Shown: positions 51,668 through 59,736, numbered from the stretch's first letter. The stretch: DNA of 64,000 bases from Flavobacterium sp. HSC-32F16 (GCF_024171645.1 NZ_JALKAC010000004.1:310001-374000); one strand, 5' to 3'. Notes: generated from the sequence alone by a model not told the origin. Made by a program: numbers and translations.

Positions 51668-51675
51668 TATATTTG
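51668..51675 (+). promoter_or_regulatory. -7 box of the structured RNA
   Basis: TATATTTG, a full match, ends 5 nt before the GCAAAAAACAC start of the RNA's closing stem. Confidence 0.7.
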
Positions 51676-51679
51676 TAAT

Positions 51680-51799
51680 GCAAAAAACACATATCTAGGG
51701 AGAAATCCTTGAAACTTTATTAAGTTAACATAAGCGAACCCACGTTACGTTGCAGGTGCTAGTGATAGCCCTAATCACATTCCTTGGAGTGTTTTTTGC
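51680..51799 (+). ncRNA. Structured ~120-nt RNA, possibly a 6S-like RNA
   Basis: A perfect 11-bp closing stem, GCAAAAAACAC (51680-51690) with GTGTTTTTTGC (51789-51799), begins at the predicted transcript start. Inside are hairpins AACTT-TATT-AAGTT and GTGAT-AGCCCTA-ATCAC and a region with no long ORF. Downstream, CGTGGGTTTCG (51809-51819) is complementary to the internal CGAACCCACG (51735-51744), so an alternative fold is possible. Length, closing stem at both ends and a strong promoter fit a stable RNA such as the flavobacterial 6S RNA. I cannot confirm the family by sequence alone. It is not tmRNA, SRP RNA (no GGAAG loop) or RNase P. Confidence 0.55.
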
Positions 51800-51838
51800 A
51801 CAACCGATCGTGGGTTTCGTGTACATAATATTTTCGAT

Positions 51839-52108
51839 ATGCAAAAAGAAAATCAAAAACCAACACATCGTGATGTAGTGCCATCCGTAATTAATTTCCT
51901 TTCAGACGAATTGTTTGAGGGAGATTACAAAGAACAGCCCATGTATTTGCAGGAAATCTTCGAGCTCTTAATGCATACAGAGTTTGGCGACGATATCAAT
52001 TTAAGGCAAAAAATACTGAGCTGTTTAAGAACCAGCCGAAATCTGGCAGAAACGTTATCGCCATTTTCAGACAAGCAAATTCATAAAGCCTGGCTCAACA
52101 ACAAATAA
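51839..52108 (+). CDS. Small soluble protein, 89 aa
   Basis: An 89-residue helical, charged protein (MQKENQKPTHRDVVPSVINF, then EQPMYLQEIFELLMHTEFGD). The start lies 40 bp after the structured RNA, so both may share the transcript. It ends in a strong terminator. No domain recognised and no motif for an enzyme. The even composition and the terminator support a real gene. Confidence 0.7.
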   Translation: MQKENQKPTHRDVVPSVINFLSDELFEGDYKEQPMYLQEIFELLMHTEFGDDINLRQKILSCLRTSRNLAETLSPFSDKQIHKAWLNNK

Positions 52109-52127
52109 ATTGTGCCAATAAAAACTC

Positions 52128-52156
52128 AAACCCTGCAAATTGGTTTTGCAGGGTTT
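52128..52156 (+). terminator. Terminator (AAACCCTGCAAA hairpin)
   Basis: AAACCCTGCAAA (52128-52139) pairs with TTTTGCAGGGTTT (52144-52156). A very similar hairpin ends the tyrosinase gene at 59764. Confidence 0.85.
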
Positions 52157-52229
52157 AATTCATAAAATAAAAAAATAATAAAGTGTTGAGGTCGTAATGA
52201 ACTCAGAAAAGAGTATCAATAAAAATTTT

Positions 52230-52237
52230 TATCTTTG
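52230..52237 (+). promoter_or_regulatory. -7 box for the overlapping small frames
   Basis: TATCTTTG, a full match. The transcript would start at about 52243, just before the ATGs at 52251 and 52258. Confidence 0.65.
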
Positions 52238-52250
52238 TACTTTAAAATTC

Positions 52251-52409
52251 ATGAAAAATGAATTACAAAATATCATTTCAGGAAAGAGCCAAATTAGGCA
52301 TGGAAATTCTATCCAAACAGTCTCCCGTTACCTTAGAAAAAGCCAGAGCGCAGGCAGAACGCTTAAGTCAGGCAAGCAAATCAAAAGTGAAGAAACATTT
52401 TATAAATGA
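52251..52409 (+). pseudogene. Truncated polyvalent-protein-kinase-like N-terminus
   Basis: The frame from ATG 52251 reads MKNELQNIISGKSQIRHGNS, then IQTVSRYLRKSQSAG and KQIKSEET, then stops at 52409. The pattern NIISGKSxxRHGxxIQ...YLRxSxxAG...KxEET is the N-terminus of the polyvalent protein kinase-like family of mobile elements in Bacteroidota, as I remember it. The rest of the gene is missing. The frame overlaps the one starting at 52258, so one of the two is not translated. Confidence 0.5.
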
Positions 52410-52488
52410 CGATTTAATAAGGGAAAACCTTTTTAATCCTGTAAAGGATACACAAACAATAACCGAAGACCTTTTTGAGCAGAAATAA
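52258..52488 (+). CDS. Small soluble protein, 76 aa (overlaps another frame)
   Basis: ATG 52258 opens a 76-codon frame: MNYKISFQERAKLGMEILSK, then a helical Ala/Glu/Lys-rich part (EKARAQAERLSQAS) and a tail ending EDLFEQK. It has a well-placed -7 box but overlaps the pseudogene frame from 52251. Its last 56 bp overlap the histidine kinase gene tail-to-tail. Composition looks coding. Which of the two frames is used cannot be settled from sequence alone. No known domain. Confidence 0.5.
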   Translation: MNYKISFQERAKLGMEILSKQSPVTLEKARAQAERLSQASKSKVKKHFINDDLIRENLFNPVKDTQTITEDLFEQK

Positions 52489-53227
52489 TATTAAAAGTTC
52501 CGTTTATGCCTTCCATTCTTAAGGACATATTACTCATGCCGTTTCCCTTTTGTGTGGTTTCAGATAATCCAATTCCGTTATCGATAATCGTGATGCTGAA
52601 ACAATCTTCATTTTGGTCAAATTCAATAAAAACCTCATTTGCCTGACTGTGTTTGTATATGTTATGAACGGCTTCTTTAACCGCTAAAAAAAGATTCCGT
52701 CTGGCTTTTACCGTTAAATTAGTTTCTTTTTCGGGAATATTCGATTTGAAGTGCGAGTCGATACTCGTTTTAATTAGGAAACGTGTAATGTACAAAGTCG
52801 TATATTCTATAAAATTACCAACAGTATCATTTTGGGAGTTTAAACTCCAAAGAATTTCCCGCATGGCTAAATTCATCTCTTCAGATGTATTGATAATGGC
52901 TTCTAAATCTTCCGAAAAACTTTCCTGTGGCATTTTATATTTTAAAAACTCAGCCTGAAGTTTTATGGCCGAAATTCCCGCGCCCAGATCATCGTGCATA
53001 TCTTGCGAAATTCGTTCTCTTTCGAGCTGAATGGCTTTTTGGCGTTCTAATTCTTTTTGCAATAACTGGTTCTGGAATTCGCTTTCTTTTATTTGATTTT
53101 CCTGATGCTGAATAAGCTGTTTTTTATTGTAAATAAACACCATCATAATAATGAAGCATACAAACAACAGCATTATGATAATGGCGATAATGTAGGTTAA
53201 TTTTATTTCTGGGGGCAGTTCTCTCAT
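52433..53227 (-). CDS. Sensor histidine kinase, NarX/LiaS type
   Basis: A 264-residue membrane kinase. One TM helix (LTYIIAIIIMLLFVCFIIMM), a coiled-coil linker, a HisKA_3 dimerisation helix with ERISQDMHDDLGAGIS (phospho-accepting His) and a C-terminal HATPase (KEAVHNIYKHS N-box, IDNGIGL G1, GNGMSNMSLR G2). It has no periplasmic sensing domain, so the signal may come through the neighbouring membrane protein. Its start overlaps the stop of the TM gene by 4 bp, so they are translationally coupled. The partner response regulator is three genes upstream in the same operon. Confidence 0.9.
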   Translation of the reverse strand: MRELPPEIKLTYIIAIIIMLLFVCFIIMMVFIYNKKQLIQHQENQIKESEFQNQLLQKELERQKAIQLERERISQDMHDDLGAGISAIKLQAEFLKYKMPQESFSEDLEAIINTSEEMNLAMREILWSLNSQNDTVGNFIEYTTLYITRFLIKTSIDSHFKSNIPEKETNLTVKARRNLFLAVKEAVHNIYKHSQANEVFIEFDQNEDCFSITIIDNGIGLSETTQKGNGMSNMSLRMEGINGTFNIISAQKGLRLLFVYPLQD

Positions 53228-53859
53228 TTTTTTATGTTTTTTGCGATTGTCTCGTATTCAATTAGAGCTTTAAAAAATAAGAGATACATAACGCAGTTTA
53301 TCGCATATAAAAATTCGCGAAGTAATTCTAAAAAAGCCTGATCTTCGATATTAAAAAAATCTCTTGGAACAACTCTAAAGATAAAAAAGCAACTCCAAAG
53401 AAGTAAACCCGTAGAAATCCAAAAATTAGGATCGTCTGTAATTTTAGATTCTGAAGGCAGAGCAATTTTTTGATAAAACCAAAATATGCTAAACATGATA
53501 TAAAAAATTGGCAATGCTATTATTAACATCGAACTTATATCTTCGTTTAAAAAAAAGGAGAATACCAAAACGCTTAAAGAGATAAAACCAGATACAAAGT
53601 GAACTTTGTTTCTTAATTTTTTTTGAAATAACTGAGCATAATAAAACCAGAAAAATGCAATACAGAAAACACAATAAACGGTGTATTGAAAACTCCAATC
53701 TTTTTTAATTAAAATAATGATCCAGGAAGATAATTCTATAAGAAAGGTAATAAGAAGATATACAAACAAATAGTTTTGGCTAGAAAGACTAAATTTTCTA
53801 ACCAAAACTATTGATTTTAATAGTGTTATAAGTAATATTATCTCATAAAGATATATCAT
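53224..53859 (-). CDS. Polytopic membrane protein, 211 aa
   Basis: A 211-residue protein with about six hydrophobic helices (YLFVYLLITFLIELSSWIII, YTVYCVFCIAFFWFYYAQLF, VLVFSFFL, MLIIALPIFYIMFSIFWFYQ). Its start overlaps the stop of the 214-residue gene upstream by a base and its end overlaps the kinase start. It probably forms the membrane input part of the two-component system. No family recognised. Confidence 0.75.
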   Translation of the reverse strand: MIYLYEIILLITLLKSIVLVRKFSLSSQNYLFVYLLITFLIELSSWIIILIKKDWSFQYTVYCVFCIAFFWFYYAQLFQKKLRNKVHFVSGFISLSVLVFSFFLNEDISSMLIIALPIFYIMFSIFWFYQKIALPSESKITDDPNFWISTGLLLWSCFFIFRVVPRDFFNIEDQAFLELLREFLYAINCVMYLLFFKALIEYETIAKNIKK

Positions 53860-54503
53860 TAAGGTCTAAGGTTTCCTAGATCATAGCCTTCGCTTTCACC
53901 ATAAAGGTCTTCCTTTTTGTCAAATAGCGCATGAACACAAAAAGCAATTCTTTTATCTCTTTCTATAAAATGTGCTGAAAATTCATGTTTTATATCAGTA
54001 GGGGAATACTGGAACATGTTGAGTTTTAAAGCATAGATATTAAGGTGTTTCCCCTTCATTTGTTCTAAGAAATTATTAATTTCTTTTAAAGAATATGAAA
54101 TTAAGGTGTCTTTCTTATTTTCAGGATGATTAGGTAATTTGGCACCTATACCATTCATAAAATCATTTTTCATGTTTGTGAAATCTTCCTTGATAATAGA
54201 TTTATCATTTAAAATGTATTTTTTATCCTCACTTTTAATCGGACATTGATCATTATCTGAAAAAGATAAACCTAAATTTAACGAGCCGCCTTTTTGAATA
54301 TAATAAAACTTACAAAATTTTTTATTTTCATTGTCTACAAGTATCTCTTTAAAGATTTCTAAATCTATAAAAAAGGTTTTTGTCAATCCGTCAATGCCTA
54401 ATTTTTGGTAGTTCTCAATAAAAACGTTTTCGGTTTCTTTATCAATTTTTTTTGCAAAATCAATTCCATCAATTTTTTCTTGTTGTAATTTTTCTAGTTC
54501 CAT
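53859..54503 (-). CDS. Soluble protein of a two-component operon, 214 aa
   Basis: A 214-residue cytosolic protein with no signal or TM (ENVFIENYQKLGIDGLTKTF, LNLGLSFSDNDQCPIKSED, HEFSAHFIERDKRIAFCVHA). Positioned between the response regulator (7-bp gap) and the membrane protein, all on the same strand. It may modulate the system, but I do not recognise a domain. Confidence 0.7.
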   Translation of the reverse strand: MELEKLQQEKIDGIDFAKKIDKETENVFIENYQKLGIDGLTKTFFIDLEIFKEILVDNENKKFCKFYYIQKGGSLNLGLSFSDNDQCPIKSEDKKYILNDKSIIKEDFTNMKNDFMNGIGAKLPNHPENKKDTLISYSLKEINNFLEQMKGKHLNIYALKLNMFQYSPTDIKHEFSAHFIERDKRIAFCVHALFDKKEDLYGESEGYDLGNLRP

Positions 54504-54509
54504 GATTTG

Positions 54510-55139
54510 TTAGTTTTTGGTGTTAAACTTATTAATAGCTTCAATTTTATTACTTACTTGTAATTTTCTGTAGATATTGCCAATGTGTTTTTTTACAGTG
54601 TCGATGGTTACATTTTTTTTATCGGCAATTTCTTTGTAGAGTAATCCTTGTGCCAGCAGTTCAATAACTTCTTTTTCTGTTGGGGTAAGTAAGGCTGTAC
54701 TTTGAACTTGTACTTTCGATTCCTGAAAATGCTGTAAAACACGCTTTGCGATAGCAAAACTCATTGGTGCGCCTCCATTATGTGCTTCTGTAATGGCTTG
54801 GATAATTTTGGTCATCGGATCTCCTTTTACAAGATAACCGCTCGCACCGGCACGCAAGGCCGAAAAGATTTTTTCGTCGTTTTCGAAACTCGTACACATT
54901 ATAAAATTCGTTCCCGGCATTAATTCTCTTAATTCAAAAACGATATCAATTCCTGATAGGTCCTTAAGTTGAATATCCATCAAAACTATGTCTGGTTCTA
55001 AGGCTTCCAGTTTTTGTATTGCACTTTTTCCATTAAAAAACTGAGCTGTACATTCCATGTCTTTTTGAAAATCAATTATGTTTTTCAGCGCTTGACTATA
55101 ATTTTTATCGTCTTCTACTATGGCAACTTTTATTTTCAT
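54510..55139 (-). CDS. NarL/FixJ-family response regulator
   Basis: A 209-residue protein with a receiver domain (VAIVEDDKNY, phospho-acceptor Asp in DIVLMDIQL, Lys in GYLVKGD) and a LuxR-type HTH (LTPTEKEVIELLAQGLLYKE, then KNVTIDTVKKHI). First gene of the operon RR, 214-aa protein, membrane protein, kinase. It is divergent from the secreted-barrel gene across a perfect 25-bp inverted repeat that is its likely binding site, so it probably controls both sides. Confidence 0.93.
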   Translation of the reverse strand: MKIKVAIVEDDKNYSQALKNIIDFQKDMECTAQFFNGKSAIQKLEALEPDIVLMDIQLKDLSGIDIVFELRELMPGTNFIMCTSFENDEKIFSALRAGASGYLVKGDPMTKIIQAITEAHNGGAPMSFAIAKRVLQHFQESKVQVQSTALLTPTEKEVIELLAQGLLYKEIADKKNVTIDTVKKHIGNIYRKLQVSNKIEAINKFNTKN

Positions 55140-55184
55140 GGTCCTACATTTTCATCACAAAGTTGGATAATATGCCATTGACTG

Positions 55185-55209
55185 CAATTACCCTTTTGGG
55201 TGATATTTT
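55185..55209. promoter_or_regulatory. 25-bp inverted repeat, left half (operator)
   Basis: Positions 55185-55209 are the exact reverse complement of 55266-55290. The core TTACCC-TTTT-GGGTGA is itself nearly palindromic. On the minus strand it ends in TTG, followed 19 nt later by CAACTTTG, a -7-like box for the response-regulator operon. Confidence 0.8.
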
Positions 55210-55265
55210 GAAATAAAGCTTAACGTGGATAAACTTACAAAAAAATAAAGAAGAATGTAAGAAAA

Positions 55266-55290
55266 AAAATATCACCCAAAAGGGTAATTG
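55266..55290. promoter_or_regulatory. 25-bp inverted repeat, right half (operator)
   Basis: Perfect partner of 55185-55209. It ends in TTG (55288-55290), followed 21 nt later by TACATTTG (55312-55319), the -7 box of the plus-strand gene. The -33 element of each promoter is thus part of the operator. Confidence 0.8.
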
Positions 55291-55311
55291 ATTGGTGTAG
55301 TGATCTCTAAA

Positions 55312-55319
55312 TACATTTG
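55312..55319 (+). promoter_or_regulatory. -7 box of the secreted barrel-like gene
   Basis: TACATTTG, full match, 28 nt before ATG 55348. Confidence 0.7.
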
Positions 55320-55347
55320 ATGCGTTAACTAAAAAACATTAGAAATC

Positions 55348-56631
55348 ATGAAAACAACCTTATTTATTTATTTTTTATTTTTTGGATTTATAGGCTATAG
55401 TCAAGATGAAGACAGCCGAATAGTTACTAAAATTATTGAAATCGATTTAAGCGATCCTAATTTAAATAGCATTAAAATGTGTAATGATGTAGGATGTACG
55501 CCTGTAAGAAAAAAAAACTGGCTTTCTGCAAAATGTAGTGAAATGATCGCGGTTAAATTATTAAACGCTAATCCTTTTAAATATATTTATAAAATTGATA
55601 CTCAAAATATCTCTTTTTATGATGAAGGAGCTGAGATGCGAAAGTCAGTTGATAATGCTTCGGAAAAAGCTGCAAAAGTAGAGAAAGAAGGTTTACATGG
55701 GGATACAATTGTAATTCGAGAAGTTGAAGCAGATAATTTTAGGATAAATAATATATTAGATCATATAAATGGAGAGATTAGAAATTTTTCTACAACTTTA
55801 CAGCAAAAAAATACTTTTGTTGAAGCTGACTATCTTAAGAGACAAGAATTGCGCAGTGCGACAGAAGATGAGCTGGCTAAAATTTTAAAATTACTAAATG
55901 ATTTAGAGAAGAATAACAATGATGCTTATGCAAGTACATATGATTTGTTAAACGCAACCAAACAGAAAGCCTTCGAAACCCTCCAAACGATTATACAAAA
56001 ATTTTACATTACTGATTTAGCTGTCTACACACTTCCTATTGATGTACAAGGTAAAAATATTGATGCTGTAGAATTTAAATTACGTAGATTTTATAAAGAT
56101 ACAGAAAAAGAAGATCTTAGTTTTGCTTCAAAACCTTACAATGTCTGGATAAGAAAGGGTTTAAAAATTGACGTAAGCGCCGGATTATTTTTTACTTCGC
56201 TTTACGATTCAGAACTTAGTACAAAAGACGATCCAGCCATTGCAGGCAATAAAATTATTACTTTAAAAAATGGTGGAGATTACGATTTAGCATTCGGTTC
56301 GACAATCAATACTTATGTTCGAATGAATTCCTGGATTGTGCCAACACTTAATTTTGGTGCTGTAATTACACAAAATGAAAAATTACAAGTGCTTTTAGGA
56401 GTTGGAGCTATATTAGGTAAACAAGAACGCATTATTTTTTCTACAGGTTTTTCTATGGGAAAAGTCACTAGAATTGCAGATTCTTACCAAGTTGGCGGTT
56501 CTTATAATCTGGGCAATTCCGGAGATGTTGCTACACAGAACCAGTTTAAATTTGGACACTTTTTTGGAATTACCTACAATTTAACCAAAGTTAAAAAAAT
56601 AAGCCTTGATAAAGGAATAGAGCAACAATAG
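55348..56631 (+). CDS. Secreted protein with coiled-coil part and beta-barrel-like C-terminus
   Basis: A 427-residue protein with a signal peptide (TLFIYFLFFGFIGYSQ). A Cys pair lies in MCNDVGCTP. A helical coiled-coil region spans about 100-210 (NFSTTLQQKNTFVEADYLKR) and a C-terminal half of beta strands resembles an outer-membrane barrel (GLKIDVSAGLFFTSLYDSEL, FGHFFGITYNLTKV). It is the divergent partner of the two-component operon and likely its main target. Function unknown. Confidence 0.75.
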   Translation: MKTTLFIYFLFFGFIGYSQDEDSRIVTKIIEIDLSDPNLNSIKMCNDVGCTPVRKKNWLSAKCSEMIAVKLLNANPFKYIYKIDTQNISFYDEGAEMRKSVDNASEKAAKVEKEGLHGDTIVIREVEADNFRINNILDHINGEIRNFSTTLQQKNTFVEADYLKRQELRSATEDELAKILKLLNDLEKNNNDAYASTYDLLNATKQKAFETLQTIIQKFYITDLAVYTLPIDVQGKNIDAVEFKLRRFYKDTEKEDLSFASKPYNVWIRKGLKIDVSAGLFFTSLYDSELSTKDDPAIAGNKIITLKNGGDYDLAFGSTINTYVRMNSWIVPTLNFGAVITQNEKLQVLLGVGAILGKQERIIFSTGFSMGKVTRIADSYQVGGSYNLGNSGDVATQNQFKFGHFFGITYNLTKVKKISLDKGIEQQ

Positions 56632-56643
56632 TTCTCATTTGTT

Positions 56644-56672
56644 AAATCGCCCAATTAGCTGGGCGATTTTTG
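56644..56672 (+). terminator. Terminator
   Basis: AAATCGCCCA...TGGGCGATTT hairpin with T run, 13 bp after the stop. Confidence 0.85.
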
Positions 56673-56775
56673 TATTCTCTTCATGTAATAATAATTCTAA
56701 TCATAATAAAATACATTTCGGATTTTTACTACAAAATCAGGTATTTCTACGCTGTTTCAAAATCTTCATTAATTC

Positions 56776-56783
56776 TACATTTG
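56776..56783 (+). promoter_or_regulatory. -7 box of the cupredoxin-tyrosinase operon
   Basis: TACATTTG, full match, 45 nt before ATG 56828. Confidence 0.65.
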
Positions 56784-56827
56784 ATTGTTATATCAAATAA
56801 TTGATATTGAATAAATTAAGTTTAGAA

Positions 56828-57769
56828 ATGAAAGAATGCAGTAAAGCCATATTGACATTTTCTTTTGTGTTGATTACTACAATTTTGTTTTCTCAAAATG
56901 AACAATTAATCATTGGGAGAACAACAGGCAAACTCATTCTTACCAACAACGCCGAAATTAGAACCTTTGGCTTTGCCAACTCACTTTCCGGACAAATTAC
57001 TTTTCCGGGATCTTCGGTTGAGGTAAAAGTGGGAGACACGGTAAATATTGATTTCTGGAATATTTCGCAAGGCAATCCGGTTTCTTTACACTGCAAAGAA
57101 ATTGAGTTTACACAACGGGATAAAGAAAATGAAATCCTGAAAATAAAAGAACCGGTTCATCATATGGAACATGGTTTTTATTCTTTTCAGGCAAAAAAAG
57201 CAGGAACGTATTTGTATTACAGTCCTGAAAATTATCCGTTTAATCTTCAGGCCGGAATGTTTGGTGTTATCATTATTCGGCCAAAAGAAAACGATTCTTT
57301 ACAAAAAAAGCCTTTCCGCGAAATACTTTGGTGCAGTAACGAATTAGATCCAATATGGCATACTGATTCGATTATGGGAACCGAATACGATTCGTCTAAT
57401 AAACCTATAATCCTGCCTGATTTCAAACCAGATTACTTTCTTCTTAACGGAGAAATAATCCAAAACAAAAAAGGGCTGCAATCATTAGAAAATAAAAACG
57501 AAACCATACTTCTTCGTCTTGTAAATGCCGGTTTATACCAGCACGAAATTGTATTTCCGATAAATACAAAAATTCAGTTAGTAACCGGAAACAGCGCTAA
57601 TTTAAAATTACTGCCAAAAGGATATAAAGTACAGCTTGGCTCAGGCGAATGTCTGGAATTGTATGCGTTTTTGGGTGAAACGGCCGAAAAAGAAAAAATT
57701 ATCTATCGGTTTATAGATCCCAAATCAAAAAAACTTCGAAGCAAAGCCGTTATTCCGGTTTTCTACTAA
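56828..57769 (+). CDS. Secreted cupredoxin/multicopper-oxidase-like protein
   Basis: From ATG 56828 (MKECSKAILTFSFVLITTIL, a signal peptide) the product is 313 residues. The TTG at 56801 in frame is rejected. A cupredoxin fold spans about 35-160 (VEVKVGDTVNIDFWNISQGN, then a His-containing VSLHCKEIEF, HHMEHGFYSF, GTYLYYSPEN), resembling the N-domain of multicopper oxidases. A second half (DYFLLNGEIIQN, LRLVNAGLYQHEIVF) resembles the next domain. A full trinuclear copper set (HxH pairs) is not complete, so it may be a copper-binding partner rather than an oxidase. It precedes the tyrosinase gene. Confidence 0.7.
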   Translation: MKECSKAILTFSFVLITTILFSQNEQLIIGRTTGKLILTNNAEIRTFGFANSLSGQITFPGSSVEVKVGDTVNIDFWNISQGNPVSLHCKEIEFTQRDKENEILKIKEPVHHMEHGFYSFQAKKAGTYLYYSPENYPFNLQAGMFGVIIIRPKENDSLQKKPFREILWCSNELDPIWHTDSIMGTEYDSSNKPIILPDFKPDYFLLNGEIIQNKKGLQSLENKNETILLRLVNAGLYQHEIVFPINTKIQLVTGNSANLKLLPKGYKVQLGSGECLELYAFLGETAEKEKIIYRFIDPKSKKLRSKAVIPVFY

Positions 57770-57786
57770 TATTAAAACAAAGCCTC

Positions 57787-58215
57787 ATGAAAAAACTATT
57801 ACTTAACCTAATTATTCTGCTTTATTTTTCTTTCTCGTCGGCACAGACTAAACCTACTTTTCTGGTAGTTGGAAATGCAACGAATAAGGAAAGCGTCTTA
57901 AAAAACAAACGACTTGATATTTCTAAAATCAAAGTCGAAAATATATCCAATGAACCTATATATCTGGTGTGGGAAACGGTTTCGAATACTTTTCCTAAAG
58001 AATGGGACTGCTCAATGTGCCAGCACGGCGCCTGTCAGATTGGAATTCCAAAAGGCTCTGCTTTTAGCAAACTCAATGCAGACCAGCAGGGATTTATTGC
58101 CATTCATGTAATTCCTTCTAATAAAAAAGGAAACGGCATTGTAAAATTCAAAATCTACGATAAAGCCAATCCCGATTATGCCCAAATTCTAACCTTCGAA
58201 GTAGATGTACTTTAA
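57787..58215 (+). CDS. Secreted CxxC-containing beta protein, 142 aa
   Basis: A 142-residue protein with a signal peptide (LLLNLIILLYFSFSSAQ) and a beta-sandwich-like body. The motif WDCSMCQHGACQIG holds three Cys and a His that could bind copper or another metal. It lies 17 bp after the cupredoxin gene and 39 bp before the tyrosinase gene. I infer a copper-delivery or periplasmic-assembly role from this context only. Confidence 0.65.
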   Translation: MKKLLLNLIILLYFSFSSAQTKPTFLVVGNATNKESVLKNKRLDISKIKVENISNEPIYLVWETVSNTFPKEWDCSMCQHGACQIGIPKGSAFSKLNADQQGFIAIHVIPSNKKGNGIVKFKIYDKANPDYAQILTFEVDVL

Positions 58216-58254
58216 CCCAATAAACAAATCAATATTAACCTTAAACTAAGTAAA

Positions 58255-59736
58255 ATGGAAAAGAAAATTACCTTATTTTTTATTATTCTGATTACGGCTT
58301 TTTGCTATCCTCAGAATAAAAATGGTGTACAATTTGTACGGAAGAATGCCAACTCGCCCGAAGCAAAAGCAGATCTTGAGGCTATGAACACGGCTTTTAA
58401 AAAAATGCGCGAAATGGGCTGTGAAAAAGGCTTAAGCTGGTATTATCAGGGAGCTATTCATAACATTCCGCCTGTGATTAATGGAAAAAATAATTTATGT
58501 CCTGAATATCAAACCATGAAAGATAAATTATGGGCTTGGAGCGATTGCACGCACGACAGGTCAGTAAATGCGTCGCTGAATTTTTTGTTATGGCACAGGA
58601 TGTACATTTGGTATCTGGAAAAAATTGTACGTGAGCTTTCGGGCAAAAAAGATTTTGCTTTGCCATACTGGAATTACGGAAGCATTGAAAAAACCGATAA
58701 TTTTATGGCAGAGCCAATAAGAGATAAATCGGGTTCTTTGTATATAGCTTCGCGATACAGTATTTTGAACAACGGACAGTCAATTCTTCCGGGACAGGTA
58801 AATCAGATTCAATTATCACTTAATGAATTAAAAACCAATCCTTCGTTTACAGGAAATGCAGGATTCAGCGAAAATCTGGAACAAGCACCGCATGGTTTCA
58901 TGCACAACCTGATTGGAGGCGGATATGCTAAACCAAGTGAAAGCTATTATAATGAAATTTACCAGAAACAAAATTTCTCAGGTTTAATGGCTAATGTGCC
59001 TTCGGCGGGATTTGATCCGGTTTTTTGGCTGCACCACAGTATGATTGACCGTATTTGGGAATCATGGGATGTTTCGATTTACGGACAGCGCCCAACTTTA
59101 GAACAGTTAAAAGCCAATCCGTGGCCTTATGAATTTATTGCGCCAAACGGAGATCATATCACATACACGATGGAGGAAGTTTACAATATTGTTTTTAATT
59201 TGGATTATAAATACGATACCCTGCTTTACGGTTCTAAAGCTCCAGTTTTGGCCGGAAAAGGTCCAAAAGGAGAAAGTGCAAAAAAAGCCGTTTCATTTCA
59301 GGATTCTAAAGAAAAAGTAATCTGGGAACAAAAAATTGGAAAACCAATCGAAGGCACTGGTTTTACTCATAAAGTAGCTTCTAATTTTGCCCAAAACACC
59401 AATAAAATTTTTAAAAGTGCCGTAAATGCTAAAATAGTATTGAATTTAGATGTCGTTGTGTACAAAGAACCAAAGGATTATTATACGGTTTATCTTCGTT
59501 ATCCGGGTAAAGAAGATGAATATGTAGGAACGATGACTTTCTTTGGCGTAACCCATGAACACGGAACCGGCGAAAATCACGAACTGGCAGAAACAGGAGT
59601 CAAACTAAATTTCTCGTATTATATTTCAGATGATTTGTCGAAATCAGATGTGAACTTTGATATTATTATTAAAAAGACTGGACAAGGAGATGCAAAAGTT
59701 ACTCTTGAAAAAATCAGCGTAGCCCAGATTAACTAA
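58255..59736 (+). CDS. Secreted tyrosinase-family copper oxidase
   Basis: A 493-residue protein with a signal peptide (KITLFFIILITAFCYPQ). CuA site: His69 in GAIHNIPP, His100 in DCTHDRS and His114 in LLWHRMYIWYLE. CuB site: HGFMH (213 and 217) and FDPVFWLHHSMIDRIWESW (260-261). The C-terminal part (about 340-490) resembles the polyphenol-oxidase C-domain. It would oxidise phenols or diphenols to quinones (melanin-type chemistry) in the periplasm or outside. The two genes before it look copper-related, so the three likely form one operon. Confidence 0.88.
   Translation: MEKKITLFFIILITAFCYPQNKNGVQFVRKNANSPEAKADLEAMNTAFKKMREMGCEKGLSWYYQGAIHNIPPVINGKNNLCPEYQTMKDKLWAWSDCTHDRSVNASLNFLLWHRMYIWYLEKIVRELSGKKDFALPYWNYGSIEKTDNFMAEPIRDKSGSLYIASRYSILNNGQSILPGQVNQIQLSLNELKTNPSFTGNAGFSENLEQAPHGFMHNLIGGGYAKPSESYYNEIYQKQNFSGLMANVPSAGFDPVFWLHHSMIDRIWESWDVSIYGQRPTLEQLKANPWPYEFIAPNGDHITYTMEEVYNIVFNLDYKYDTLLYGSKAPVLAGKGPKGESAKKAVSFQDSKEKVIWEQKIGKPIEGTGFTHKVASNFAQNTNKIFKSAVNAKIVLNLDVVVYKEPKDYYTVYLRYPGKEDEYVGTMTFFGVTHEHGTGENHELAETGVKLNFSYYISDDLSKSDVNFDIIIKKTGQGDAKVTLEKISVAQIN

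Noticed and set aside
51680..51799. tmRNA, SRP RNA or RNase P RNA
   Set aside because: No tag reading frame with tRNA ends, no GGAAG-type SRP loop, and far too short for RNase P.
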